Of a DNA stretch of 39,391 bases, positions 8,038-16,407 are shown piece after piece. Both the position numbers and the translations under genes were made by a program. This DNA comes from Candidatus Latescibacterota bacterium (GTDB lineage Bacteria; Latescibacterota; UBA2968; UBA8231): positions 1 through 39,391 of the forward strand of contig JADZBP010000170.1 in NCBI GenBank assembly GCA_020852055.1, given 5' to 3'. Every line of letters starts with the position of its first letter. Position 1 is the stretch's first letter. The notes beneath the pieces are model-generated. The model saw only the letters and a list, made by a program, of their open reading frames with translations, searched no databases and had not been told where the DNA came from.

Positions 8038-8805
8038 TTATCCGGCCAGCCAACCCCCGTCGACGGGGAAGAGTTGGCCGGTGATGTAGTTGGCTGCGTC
8101 CGAAGCCAGGAACACGTACATGCCCGCCAGATCCTCGGGCGTGCCCCAGCGCTTCATCGGGATACGGCTGAGCACCCAGGCGTTGCGCTCCTCGTCCTGT
8201 TGCAGAGGCTCGGTGAGCGGCGTGGCGATGTACCCGGGGCTGACCGCGTTGACGGTGATCTGGTGCGGGGCCCATTCCACGGCCATCACCCGCGTCAATT
8301 GCGCCACCCCGCCCTTGCTGGCCGCGTACGCCGCCAGCCCCTGGATGCCGATGTGGCTGGACAGCGAGGTGGTGTTGAGGATGCGGCCGCCCCCGCCCTG
8401 GGCCACCATCTGCCGGGCCGCCGCCTGGGCCGCCAGGTACACCCCGCGCAGGTTCACGTCGAGGATGCGGTCGAAGTCTTCGAGCTTATAGTCGATGGCC
8501 GGGGCCCGCAGGTTGATCCCGGCGTTGTTGACCAGGATATCGAGCCGGCCCATCTCCTCGGCGCTGCGGCGCACCAGCGCCGCGATATCCTCCGGGTCGC
8601 CCAGGTCGGCCTGCAGGGCCAGGGCGCGCACCCCCAGCGCCCGCGCTTCCTGCGCCGCCTCCTCCACCTCGGCCAGGGTGCGGCTGGCCAGCACCAGATC
8701 GGCGCCGGCCTCGGCGTAGGCCCGGGCCACGCCCCGACCGATGCCCCGGCCCGCACCCGTGACCAGGGCCACCTTGCCCCGCAGGTGCATGCGGTCGAGA
8801 ATCAA
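8038..8805 (-). CDS. Short-chain dehydrogenase/reductase (SDR)
   Basis: 255 aa if read from the TTG at 8805; ATG 8790 gives 250 aa and is equally plausible, since neither has a clear ribosome site. Classical SDR signatures: TGAGRGIG (cofactor), NNAG, catalytic Ser in NTTSLSS and YAASK. The C-terminal ITGQLFPVDGG matches gluconate 5-dehydrogenase/KduD-type members. It probably oxidises or reduces a keto-sugar acid in this cluster, using NAD(P). It lies 13 nt after the Fe-dehydrogenase stop. Confidence 0.88.
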   Translation of the reverse strand: MILDRMHLRGKVALVTGAGRGIGRGVARAYAEAGADLVLASRTLAEVEEAAQEARALGVRALALQADLGDPEDIAALVRRSAEEMGRLDILVNNAGINLRAPAIDYKLEDFDRILDVNLRGVYLAAQAAARQMVAQGGGGRILNTTSLSSHIGIQGLAAYAASKGGVAQLTRVMAVEWAPHQITVNAVSPGYIATPLTEPLQQDEERNAWVLSRIPMKRWGTPEDLAGMYVFLASDAANYITGQLFPVDGGWLAG

Positions 8806-8818
8806 AATCGGCTGCCGT

Positions 8819-9973
8819 TCAGACTGCAGCGGCGAAGAGCCGCTCCATATCCCGCAGGGTGGTCCGCCGCGGATTGACCGCCACGTTGCCGCTGGTCATC
8901 GCCGTTTTGGCCATCGAGGCAATGGCCTTGGCCTTGACCCCCGCCTCGCCGAGTTTGGCGGGAATGCCCAGGTCGCGGTTGAACTGGCGCACCGCCGCCA
9001 CCGCCGCTTCGGCCGCCTGGCGGGTACCCATGCCGGCGGTGTTCACCCCCAGCAGGCCGGCGATGGTGGCGAACTTCTCGGGCCGCGCCTGCAGGTTGAA
9101 CTCCATCACATAGGGCAGAATGATGGCATTGGCCAGGCCGTGGTGGATCTCGAAGTGCCCACCCGCCGCGTGGGACATGGCGTGCACGTTGCCCAGGCGG
9201 GTCTGGGCAAAGGCCGCTCCGGCCAGGGCGCTGGCGACGAGCATCTGCTGGGTGGCCTCCAGCTCGTAATCGTTGGCGCAGGCCAGGCGCAGGTTGGCGC
9301 TCACCAGGGCGATAGCCTGCAGGGCAAAGGCCTCGCTGATCGGGTTGGCCAGCAGATTGGTATAGGACTCGATGGCGTGGGTGAGGGCGTCCAGGCCGGT
9401 AGGTGCGCCCACCGCGGCGGGCAGGGCCACACACAATTCGGCGTCGAGGATGCCGGCCCGCGGCGCGATCTTCCAGCTGATGATGGGGTCTTTGTTCTTG
9501 GTCTTGGGGTTGTTGAGCACCGCGAACTGGGTCACCTCGCTGCCGGTGCCGTAGGTGGTGGGTATACAGACCAGGGGCGGCAAATCGCTGATCACCTTGC
9601 CGGCGCCCAGGTAGTCCTCCACATGGCCGCCGTGGCTGGCCAGCACCCCCACCATCTTGGCCACGTCCATGGGGCTGCCCCCGCCCAGGCCGATGATGCT
9701 GGCGCACTTCTCGCGGGTGTAGCGGCGGTACGCCGCCTGCACACAAGGGGCCGGCGGATTGCCCAGCACCTCGTCGAAACAGGCGTGGGGGATGCCGGCT
9801 GCATCGAGGGCGCCGATCACCTTGTCCACCACCCCCACCGCCCGCAGGCCCGGGTCGGTGACGATCAGGGTCTTCTGACCGACGGGCAGGAACTCGCCGA
9901 GGCGTTTGATGGAACCGGGGCCGTGGATCAGACAGGTGGGCAGGCGAAAATCGAAGAGCGTGCGGTACGGCAT
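8819..9973 (-). CDS. Iron-dependent alcohol dehydrogenase
   Basis: 384 aa from the ATG at 9973, preceded by a GGGGGAAA ribosome-binding stretch. The nucleotide-binding GGGSPMD and the metal-ligand segments THAIESY and HAMSHAAGGHFEIHHG mark the Fe-ADH family (group III). Members act on 1,2-propanediol, glycerol, lactaldehyde, 4-hydroxybutyrate or short alcohols. With the SDR and Zn-ADH, three different oxidoreductase folds are found in one operon, suggesting successive redox steps on a multi-hydroxyl substrate. Confidence 0.9.
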   Translation of the reverse strand: MPYRTLFDFRLPTCLIHGPGSIKRLGEFLPVGQKTLIVTDPGLRAVGVVDKVIGALDAAGIPHACFDEVLGNPPAPCVQAAYRRYTREKCASIIGLGGGSPMDVAKMVGVLASHGGHVEDYLGAGKVISDLPPLVCIPTTYGTGSEVTQFAVLNNPKTKNKDPIISWKIAPRAGILDAELCVALPAAVGAPTGLDALTHAIESYTNLLANPISEAFALQAIALVSANLRLACANDYELEATQQMLVASALAGAAFAQTRLGNVHAMSHAAGGHFEIHHGLANAIILPYVMEFNLQARPEKFATIAGLLGVNTAGMGTRQAAEAAVAAVRQFNRDLGIPAKLGEAGVKAKAIASMAKTAMTSGNVAVNPRRTTLRDMERLFAAAV

Positions 9974-10023
9974 GGCTTTCCCCCAGGGATTTTCGACGAA
10001 GGTAAAGCGGGCCGGGACCGGGG

Positions 10024-10611
10024 TCAATCCCCGCGGCCCCACCAACCGGTATCGCGCAGACAGGCCCGCAGCGCCGCCAGGGAAGGCACCGACAACCCCT
10101 CGACCTCTTCCCCGCCCTCGTGGGCCAGGTGGATATAGGGCACCCCCGCTGCCTCGCTGGCCATGCGGTCGTAGCGCCCGTCGCCGACGAAACAGGCCTC
10201 AACGGGGGTGCAGCCAAAACGCTCGAGCGCAAGTAAGAGCAGGTCGGGGGCCGGCTTGAGCGGGGCGTCCTCGCGGCTGAGCAGCAGGTCGAAGTCCAGG
10301 CCAAAGGTCTGCACCACCACCTGCATGGCGCGGCGATGGTTGTTGGTGATCAGCGCCAGCCGCAAACCCTCCTGGCGCAACTGGACCAGGGCCTCGGCGG
10401 CGCCGGGATTGAGCACTGCTTCAGTGGCCGCCTCCATCTCCACCGCTTCCAGCACCGCGTTGGCCTCCTCCTGCTGCGGCGAAGGCAGGCTTTCGATATA
10501 GGCCATGATCGGCACCCCGGCGGGCACCTGTATCCGCTGCCGCAGCGCGGCCCAGTCGATGTGCGGCCGGGTGATGGTGCCGTCCATGTCGAAGAGCACA
10601 GCTTTGAGCAT
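10024..10611 (-). CDS. HAD-superfamily hydrolase (phosphatase, Gph-like)
   Basis: 195 aa from the ATG at 10611 with an ACAGGA ribosome site; the open frame further upstream is repeat DNA. HAD motif I FDMDGT, motif II ITNN, motif III lysine in APLKPAPD and motif IV GDGRYD are all present, with a small cap between I and II. It probably dephosphorylates a small phosphorylated metabolite (phosphoglycolate-type). It sits 50 nt before the Fe-ADH gene. Upstream is a 154-bp dispersed repeat that separates it from the AIR-synthase-like gene. Confidence 0.87.
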   Translation of the reverse strand: MLKAVLFDMDGTITRPHIDWAALRQRIQVPAGVPIMAYIESLPSPQQEEANAVLEAVEMEAATEAVLNPGAAEALVQLRQEGLRLALITNNHRRAMQVVVQTFGLDFDLLLSREDAPLKPAPDLLLLALERFGCTPVEACFVGDGRYDRMASEAAGVPYIHLAHEGGEEVEGLSVPSLAALRACLRDTGWWGRGD

Positions 10612-10635
10612 GATATCCTGTCTACTGTTTGGCGA

Positions 10636-10789
10636 CGGGGAGCAACCCGCTTCGACCTCTCCCAAGGCGCGTCCTTCCCCCTCACTCGCTGTCGCTCCGC
10701 TACCCGGCCACCCAACCACGCGGACTTCCCTTCCCAGCCACTCCCCGGGAGAGGTCTTCGGGGTCATCTCCCCGCCGCCTGCTTCGTCA
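10636..10789 (-). repeat. Dispersed modular repeat, copy 1
   Basis: On the minus strand this matches the intergenic DNA at 33796-33997. The two copies share a left block (GCGGCGGG then AGATG and CCCC, ending in GGGAAGGGAAGTCCGCGTGG) and a right block (GGACGCGCCTTGGGA to TGCTCCCCG). The core differs: here it is a short G/C-rich stretch containing TAGCGGAGCGACAGCGAG instead of the paired hairpins of copy 2. It begins at the stop codon of the AIR-synthase-like gene and fills most of the gap to the HAD gene, so it is probably transcribed inside an operon. Confidence 0.8.
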
Positions 10790-11794
10790 GAAGATTCTCG
10801 TGATCTCGTCCACCGCAAAAGACGGCAGCGGCTCCAGTACTCCCCCGCGCCGCAACTGCATCCCGAACTCGGCCGGCTGCACCGTGCCGATCTGCGCTGC
10901 CCTGATCCCTTCCCGCTCCAGTGTCGCGCAAATCGCGTCCACATCCCCCGCCGCACAGCCGATCAGCAGCGCCCCTGAGGAGATCACCCCCATTGGGTCC
11001 AGGCCAAACTCGGCGCAGAGTTGCTCACTCTCAGGGGCCAGGTACAACGCATCGGCAGCGATCTCCAACCCCACCCCGGCTGCCGTCGCCAACTCCATCA
11101 ACCCCGTCGCCACCCCGCCTTCGGTGGGATCGTGCAGGGCGTGTACCTGGCCGGCATGGCAGGCGAGACGCGCATCGCGCACCACACTGATGCCCGGTGT
11201 ATGCAGGAAATCGCGGCAGCGGGTCAGCAAGGGCTCGCCGTACCCGCGCCGCCGCAATTCCTCGCCCTTCTCGCGGGCGATAAGGGCCGTGGCCTCGATG
11301 GCCATACCCTTGGTCAACAGGAGCGCGTCCCCCACCTGCAGCCCTGCCGGCCGCACCAGCCCCTGCGGCGAGACCTCCCCCAGCATCTGCCCCACCACGA
11401 TGGGCCGGCTGATCCCCGGCGTGATCTCGGTGTGGCCGCCACAGACCGCCACCCCCAGGGACCGGGCCGCCTCGTGGATGGAGCGAAAGATGGATTCGAT
11501 CAGCTCGGGCGTGGCCTGGTCCGCGGGCACCAGCACCGTGGCCAGGAAGAAACGCGGCTCCCCTCCCATCGCGGCGATGTCGTTGGCATTGACGTGCACC
11601 GCGTACCAGCCGATCTCGTCGGTGGCAAAGGTGATGGGATCGGTCTTGACCACCAGGTAGCGGTCGCCCATCTCGATCACCGCCGCGTCCACGCCCAGGC
11701 CCGGTGGCACCACCAGCCGCGGATGCACATCGGTGTAGCAGGCCAGCAGCCGTGCCAGTTCGCCGTGGGGCAATTTGCCAGGGGGATATCTCAC
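10787..11794 (-). CDS. AIR-synthase/HypE/ThiL-like ATP-binding protein
   Basis: 335 aa from a GTG at 11794 that overlaps the HemD stop by 4 nt (GTGA). Features of the PurM/SelD/HypE/ThiL superfamily: GLGVDAAVIEMG, TDPITFATDEIGWYAVHVNANDI (metal-ATP-binding acidic residues), GGHTE, and HDPTEGGVATGLMEL. It most resembles stand-alone HypE-like proteins of unknown role. No other hydrogenase-maturation genes are visible. Its location after cobA-hemD hints at a tetrapyrrole or cofactor link, which is inference only. Confidence 0.8.
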   Translation of the reverse strand: MRYPPGKLPHGELARLLACYTDVHPRLVVPPGLGVDAAVIEMGDRYLVVKTDPITFATDEIGWYAVHVNANDIAAMGGEPRFFLATVLVPADQATPELIESIFRSIHEAARSLGVAVCGGHTEITPGISRPIVVGQMLGEVSPQGLVRPAGLQVGDALLLTKGMAIEATALIAREKGEELRRRGYGEPLLTRCRDFLHTPGISVVRDARLACHAGQVHALHDPTEGGVATGLMELATAAGVGLEIAADALYLAPESEQLCAEFGLDPMGVISSGALLIGCAAGDVDAICATLEREGIRAAQIGTVQPAEFGMQLRRGGVLEPLPSFAVDEITRIF

Positions 11795-13332
11795 TGCCGC
11801 TGTTCCCGGTAGTGGGCGCAGATGGCCTCCACCAGGGCCGGCACACTGCTGTCGGTGGGTTGGATCTTGGCCTGCAAGCCCAGCCCGGCTACCGCTGCCG
11901 CCGTGGTCGGCCCGATACAGGCGATGGTCGCCTTGCCCAGCACCTGACGGGCGCACTCCTCGCCCAGCACCGCGCCAAAGTGGGACACACTCGAAGGGCT
12001 GGCGAAGACCACCACCTCGATGCGGTCCTCCACCAGGGCCGGCGGCAATTCCACCTGCCCCGGCGCGGGAGGCCGGTTCTGGTACGCGACCACCTGTTGC
12101 ACCTGCGCACCGCGGCTAGTCAACTCCTCGGCCAGCAGCACCCGGCCGATGGCCGAGGCCGGCAGCAGGATCGCTTGCCCCGCCACCTCGACGCCGGCAA
12201 AGACCGCCACCAGACCTTCCTGCGACTGGTCGATGGGCAAAAGATCCGGCTCCAGGCCGCGGGCCCGCAGGCGCTCGGCCGTGGCTTTGCCCACCGCCGC
12301 CACCCGGGCCGGGCCAAAGGCGCGGGTATCCTTGCCCCGCTGGTGCAGGCGCTGCCAGACAAACTCCACGCTATTGGGGCTGGTGAAGATCACCCAGGCG
12401 TACCGGGCCAACTGGTCCAGACACTCGTCCAACTCGCCCCAGTCATCGGGGGGGGCCAGTTCCAGCAGGGGCAGCAGCGAAACCTCGGCGCCCTGGTCCT
12501 CGAGCAGGGCCTGCAGCGGCCCGGCCTGCTCGCGGCTGCGGGTGACCAGCACCTGCCGGCCGAAGAGGGGCCGGCGCTCGAACCAGTTGAGCTGTTCGCG
12601 CAGGGAGACCACCTCGCCGATGATGGCCAGGGAGGGAGGGAGGATCTGCTGGCGCTGGGCTTCTTCGGCCAGATGTTCGAGGGTGGAAACGGCGCTGCGC
12701 TGGCGGGGCCAGGTGCCCCATTCGATCACCGCCGCCGGGGTCGTCGGGGCCCGCCCACCCTTGAGCAGCGCCTCGCAGAGCTGGGCCAGCCGGCGGTTGC
12801 CCATGTAGATGACGAGGGTCCCCTCGACGCGGGCCAACTGCTGCCAGTCGAGGGTGGGATTGGGTTTGGCCGGGTCTTCCTCGCCGGTGACCAGCACCGC
12901 CGCCGCCGCCAGCCCGCGGTGGGTGAGCGGGATGCCGGCGTACGCCGCCACTCCCATAGCCGCCGAGACGCCGGGCACCACCTCGAAGGGCACCCCGGCC
13001 TCGGCCAGGGCCAGGGCCTCCTGACCGCCCCGGCCAAAGACGAAGGGATCGCCGCCCTTGAGCCGCACCACCCGGCGACCCTGTTGGCCTTGGGCGACCA
13101 GCAGGGCATTGAGTTCTTCCTGGGGCAGGGATTTGTGGCCGCCCCGCTTGCCCACGTAGAGCCGCTCGCAGGAGGGGGGGGCCAGGGCCAGCAGGCGCCG
13201 GTCCACCAGTTCGTCGTAGAGCACCACCTCGGCCTCCTGCAGGCAGCGCGCCCCCTTGAGGGTCAGCAGGCCCGGATCACCGGGTCCGGCCCCCACCAGG
13301 AAAACCCGGCCGGCGGGGTGGGGTGGCTCCAC
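11791..13332 (-). CDS. cobA-hemD: Uroporphyrinogen-III methyltransferase / uroporphyrinogen-III synthase fusion
   Basis: 513 aa from the GTG at 13332, one base after the HemC stop. Residues ~10-250 are an SAM-dependent uroporphyrinogen methyltransferase: VFLVGAGPGDPGLLTLKG, VVRLKGGDPFVFGRGGQE and VVPGVSAAMGVAAYAGIPLTHR. Residues ~265-510 are a HemD domain (VLVTRSREQAGPLQALLEDQG, FTSPNSV, FASPSSV, CIGPTTAAA). It closes hydroxymethylbilane to uroporphyrinogen III, then methylates it to precorrin-2 for siroheme or cobalamin. The fusion is known in many bacteria. It is operonic with hemC. Confidence 0.93.
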   Translation of the reverse strand: MEPPHPAGRVFLVGAGPGDPGLLTLKGARCLQEAEVVLYDELVDRRLLALAPPSCERLYVGKRGGHKSLPQEELNALLVAQGQQGRRVVRLKGGDPFVFGRGGQEALALAEAGVPFEVVPGVSAAMGVAAYAGIPLTHRGLAAAAVLVTGEEDPAKPNPTLDWQQLARVEGTLVIYMGNRRLAQLCEALLKGGRAPTTPAAVIEWGTWPRQRSAVSTLEHLAEEAQRQQILPPSLAIIGEVVSLREQLNWFERRPLFGRQVLVTRSREQAGPLQALLEDQGAEVSLLPLLELAPPDDWGELDECLDQLARYAWVIFTSPNSVEFVWQRLHQRGKDTRAFGPARVAAVGKATAERLRARGLEPDLLPIDQSQEGLVAVFAGVEVAGQAILLPASAIGRVLLAEELTSRGAQVQQVVAYQNRPPAPGQVELPPALVEDRIEVVVFASPSSVSHFGAVLGEECARQVLGKATIACIGPTTAAAVAGLGLQAKIQPTDSSVPALVEAICAHYREQRQ

Positions 13333-13333
13333 G

Positions 13334-14239
13334 TCAGGGGGTGCCCAGCAGGGCGTCGGCGCCCTGGCGGCGCAACTCGTCGGCCAGTTGCACGCCCAGG
13401 GTTTCGGCCTCGACGGCATTCCCCTTGACCTCAGCGCGCACCAGTTGACTGCCGTCGGCCCTGCCCACCAATCCCTGCACCCGCAGCGCCCCGTCCTCGA
13501 TGCGGCCCCACGCGGCGATGGGGGCCTGGCACCCGCCGCCCAGACTGCGCAACAGGCTGCGTTCGGCGTTCACCGCCGCCAGGGTGGGCGGATGGCTGAG
13601 CACCTCCACCAGAGGCCGGCGTTCCTGATCGGCGCGCATCTGCAACCCCAGGGCGGCCTGCCCCACGGCCGGCAGCACCTGGGCCGGTTCGAGGTAGGCA
13701 CTGATCCGCTCCTGCCAGCCCAGGCGGTGCAGGCCAGCGGCGGCCAGGATGATGGCCTCGTACTCGCCGCGCTCCACCTTGGCGATGCGGGTGTCGAGAT
13801 TGCCGCGTATATCGGCGAATTCCAGATCCGGGCGCAGGGCCTGCAACTGGATGCGCCGGCGCAGGCTGCTGGTGCCCAGGCGGGCGCCCTGCGGCAGGCT
13901 GTCGAGGCCGCCGCCCTGGCGGGTGATCAGCACGTCGCGCACGTCCTCCCGCTCGGGGGAGGCGACCAGGGCCAGTTCGGGATTGACCTCCACCGGCAGG
14001 TCCTTGAGGCTGTGCACGGCCAGATGCACGCGGCCTTCCAGCAGGGCATGCTCGATCTCGCGGGTGAACACCCCGCCGAAACTGCGCAGCACCCCTTGGT
14101 CCAGATCGCCGCGGGTGTGGATGACCTCGATCTCCACCTGGAGACCGGGGTGGCGGGCCTGCAGCATATCGCGGACCATGTTGGCCTGGGTCAGGGCCAG
14201 TTTGCTGCCGCGGCTGCCGATGAGCAGGGATTGAGACAA
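13334..14239 (-). CDS. hemC: Hydroxymethylbilane synthase (porphobilinogen deaminase)
   Basis: 301 aa from a TTG start at 14239, chosen because AGGAGG lies 5 nt upstream and the family normally begins just before the motif IGSRGSKLALTQ. Other family motifs: THTRGD-like IHTRGDLDQG, FTREIEHALLEG, AVHSLKDLPV (active-site Asp/Lys region), GTSSLRRRIQL and the dipyrromethane-anchoring Cys in GGGCQAPIAA. It polymerises four porphobilinogens. It is the first gene of the hemC, cobA-hemD, AIRS-like operon, and a plausible sigma-70 promoter lies upstream. Confidence 0.93.
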   Translation of the reverse strand: MSQSLLIGSRGSKLALTQANMVRDMLQARHPGLQVEIEVIHTRGDLDQGVLRSFGGVFTREIEHALLEGRVHLAVHSLKDLPVEVNPELALVASPEREDVRDVLITRQGGGLDSLPQGARLGTSSLRRRIQLQALRPDLEFADIRGNLDTRIAKVERGEYEAIILAAAGLHRLGWQERISAYLEPAQVLPAVGQAALGLQMRADQERRPLVEVLSHPPTLAAVNAERSLLRSLGGGCQAPIAAWGRIEDGALRVQGLVGRADGSQLVRAEVKGNAVEAETLGVQLADELRRQGADALLGTP

Positions 14240-14244
14240 GGGCA

Positions 14245-14250
14245 CCTCCT
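14245..14250 (-). promoter_or_regulatory. Shine-Dalgarno deciding the TTG start of hemC
   Basis: AGGAGG on the minus strand, 5 nt before TTG 14239. No in-frame ATG has a comparable site, so hemC most likely uses TTG. Confidence 0.75.
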
Positions 14251-14274
14251 GGGCTGATGGCGCAAAACGTAGAG

Positions 14275-14302
14275 AATATAGAGCAAGCCCGAAACCGGGC
14301 AA
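14275..14302 (-). promoter_or_regulatory. Putative sigma-70 promoter of hemC operon
   Basis: TTGCCC (14302-14297) and TATATT (14280-14275) separated by 16 nt, between the glnA terminator and the hemC start. The -35 is imperfect. Confidence 0.45.
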
Positions 14303-14326
14303 CATAGGCCACCGGCCACCGGGCAC

Positions 14327-14360
14327 AAAAAAACCGGGAGACCCTCGCGGGCCTCCCGGT
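14327..14360 (-). terminator. Intrinsic terminator of glnA
   Basis: On the minus strand, ACCGGGAG and CTCCCGGT form an 8-bp stem (14360-14353 with 14340-14333) followed by a run of seven T. It lies 17 nt after the glnA stop codon. Confidence 0.9.
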
Positions 14361-14377
14361 CTGGAAATAGCTGCGGA

Positions 14378-15826
14378 TCACACGTCGTAGTAGAGCACGA
14401 ACTCGTAGGGATGGGGCCGCAGGCGCACGGCGTCCACTTCGGTCTCGCGCTTGTAGCCGATCCAGGCGTTGATCAGATCGGTGCTGAAGACATTGCCCCG
14501 GAGCAGAAACGCGTGATCCTTCTCCAGCGCCACCAGTGCCGCGTCGAGCGAACCGGGGGTGGTGGGCACCTTGGCCGCCTCTTCGGGAGCCAGGTCGTAG
14601 ATGTTCTTATCGAGTGGCTGGCCCGGGTTGATCTTGTTCTGGATGCCGTCCAGACCGGCCATCAGCATGGCGGCAAAGGCCAGGTACATGTTGCAGCTGG
14701 CATCCGGGCAGCGGAACTCGACGCGCTTGGCCTTGGGGCTGGGCGAGTACATCGGGATGCGAATGGACGCGCTGCGGTTGCGCTGCGAGTAGGCCAGGTT
14801 CACCGGCGCCTCGTACCCGGGCACCAGGCGGCGATAGGAGTTGGTGGTCGGGTTGGACAGGGCCAGGATGGCCGGGGCGTGCTTGAGCAGACCACCGATA
14901 TAATAGAGCGCCATCTCGCTCAGGCCGGCGTATCCCGAACCGGCGAAGAGGGGCTTGCCGCCCTTCCACAGACTCTGGTGGGTGTGCATACCCGAGCCGT
15001 TGTCCTGGAACAGGGGCTTGGGCATGAAGGTCGCCGTCTTCCCGTTCCGGCGGGCCACGTTGCGCACGATATACTTGTAGAGCATCATCTGGTCGGCGCA
15101 GGTGAGCATCGAACAGAAGCGGATGTCGATCTCGGCCTGGCCGGCGGTGGCCACCTCGTGATGGTCGCGCTCGATGTCGATGCCGCACTTCATCATCGTC
15201 GCCACCATCTCGGCGCGCAGGTCGGCCTGGGTGTCGGCCGGCGCCACCGGGAAGTAACCGCCCTTGTAGGGGATCTTGGAGCCCAGGTTGGGGCCTTCCT
15301 GCCGGCCCATGTTCCAGCGGGCCTCCACCGAGTCGAGGTGGTAGTAGCCCTCGTGGGCGTTCTGGTCGAAACGCACGTCGTCGAAAACGAAGAACTCGGC
15401 CTCGGGGCCGAAGTAGGCCGTATCGGCGATGCCGGTGGACTTGAGGTACTCGACGGCCCGCGCCGCCAGGCTGCGCGGATCGCGGTTGTAGTCCTCGCGG
15501 GTGATCGGCTCCTGAATACTACAAGTAAGCGACAGGGTGGGCAGGGCGAAGAAGGGATCCATGAAAGCCGTGCCTGGATCAGGGATCACCAGCATGTCGC
15601 TTTCGTTGATCGCCTTCCAGCCGCGGATGCTCGAGCCGTCGAAACCCAGGCCCTCGGCGAACACCTCTTCGGTCAACTCGTGGATGGGAATGGCGAAGTG
15701 CTGCCAGATGCCGGGCAGATCGACGAACTTGAAATCGACGAACTGGGCGCCGTTCGCCTTGGCCATCTGGATGACCGATTGGGCGGGGCTGGCGCCGGAT
15801 TTGGCGCCGCGGGTGGTCTTAGCCAT
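14378..15826 (-). CDS. glnA: Glutamine synthetase, type I
   Basis: 482 aa, full length for GS-I beta. Visible: [11 protein letters not shown], the metal-binding [10 protein letters not shown], the ATP region [21 protein letters not shown] and the latch [12 protein letters not shown], whose Tyr is the adenylylation position. It makes glutamine from glutamate, ammonium and ATP in the cytosol. An AAGGAG ribosome site lies before the ATG. It follows the P-II gene after 218 nt containing a hairpin, and ends at an intrinsic terminator. Presence of the latch Tyr suggests control by an adenylyltransferase encoded elsewhere. Confidence 0.97.
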   Translation of the reverse strand: MAKTTRGAKSGASPAQSVIQMAKANGAQFVDFKFVDLPGIWQHFAIPIHELTEEVFAEGLGFDGSSIRGWKAINESDMLVIPDPGTAFMDPFFALPTLSLTCSIQEPITREDYNRDPRSLAARAVEYLKSTGIADTAYFGPEAEFFVFDDVRFDQNAHEGYYHLDSVEARWNMGRQEGPNLGSKIPYKGGYFPVAPADTQADLRAEMVATMMKCGIDIERDHHEVATAGQAEIDIRFCSMLTCADQMMLYKYIVRNVARRNGKTATFMPKPLFQDNGSGMHTHQSLWKGGKPLFAGSGYAGLSEMALYYIGGLLKHAPAILALSNPTTNSYRRLVPGYEAPVNLAYSQRNRSASIRIPMYSPSPKAKRVEFRCPDASCNMYLAFAAMLMAGLDGIQNKINPGQPLDKNIYDLAPEEAAKVPTTPGSLDAALVALEKDHAFLLRGNVFSTDLINAWIGYKRETEVDAVRLRPHPYEFVLYYDV

Positions 15827-15976
15827 TGCTAGCTCCTTCTGAGACGTGGCGATGTGGATGGTGTTTGACGACTAGCGATTTCGGGTCTGACAGAGGGCAT
15901 TCTTGGCGAATAAAGATGTTAATATAGATAAAAAATCGCGGGTGACGCAGCTTTTTTTGGCTTGGGGGCTGTCGCG

Positions 15977-16014
15977 CAGCGCCCCGGCAAACGGCCGGGC
16001 CTGCCGGGGCGCTG
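15977..16014 (-). other. Strong hairpin between the P-II gene and glnA
   Basis: A 13-bp perfect stem (15977-15989 with 16002-16014; arms CAGCGCCCCGGCA and TGCCGGGGCGCTG) and a 12-nt G/C-rich loop, 31 nt after the P-II stop. No T-run follows on the minus strand, so it is probably an mRNA-stabilising or partial-attenuation element between amtB-glnB and glnA. Confidence 0.6.
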
Positions 16015-16044
16015 GCGATCTACTGCCGGGTCACCGGCTGCGCG

Positions 16045-16383
16045 TCAGATCGCCGCATCGCCGGTTTCGCCGGTGCGGATACGCACCACCTCCTCCACCG
16101 GCAGCACAAAGATCTTGCCGTCGCCGATATTGCCGCTGTGGGCCCCCACCTTCACGGCGCCCACCACCCGGTCGGCGATCTCGTCGGCGACAACGATCTC
16201 GATCTTCAGCTTGGGGGTGAAGTCGATATTGTACTCGGCGCCCCGGTACACCTCCTTGTGTCCCTTCTGGCGGCCGAACCCTTTGACCTCGCTGACGGTC
16301 ATGCCCATGACCCCCAGTTTGCCCAGTTCCTCCTTGACGCGGTCCAGCGCGCTGGGCCGGACGATGCATTTGAGCAGTTTCAT
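16045..16383 (-). CDS. glnB: Nitrogen regulatory protein P-II
   Basis: 112 aa. The T-loop GFGRQKGHKEVYRGAEY has the uridylylation Tyr51, and the C-terminal VRIRTGETGDAAI is the standard PII signature. It senses 2-oxoglutarate and ATP/ADP and controls AmtB, GS adenylylation and NtrB/NifA activity. It sits directly after amtB (24-nt gap, ribosome site AAGGAG), which is the usual glnK position, so it may act mainly as GlnK; sequence alone cannot separate GlnB from GlnK. Confidence 0.96.
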   Translation of the reverse strand: MKLLKCIVRPSALDRVKEELGKLGVMGMTVSEVKGFGRQKGHKEVYRGAEYNIDFTPKLKIEIVVADEIADRVVGAVKVGAHSGNIGDGKIFVLPVEEVVRIRTGETGDAAI

Positions 16384-16407
16384 CGGTGATCTCCTTGCAA
16401 GAGGGGT

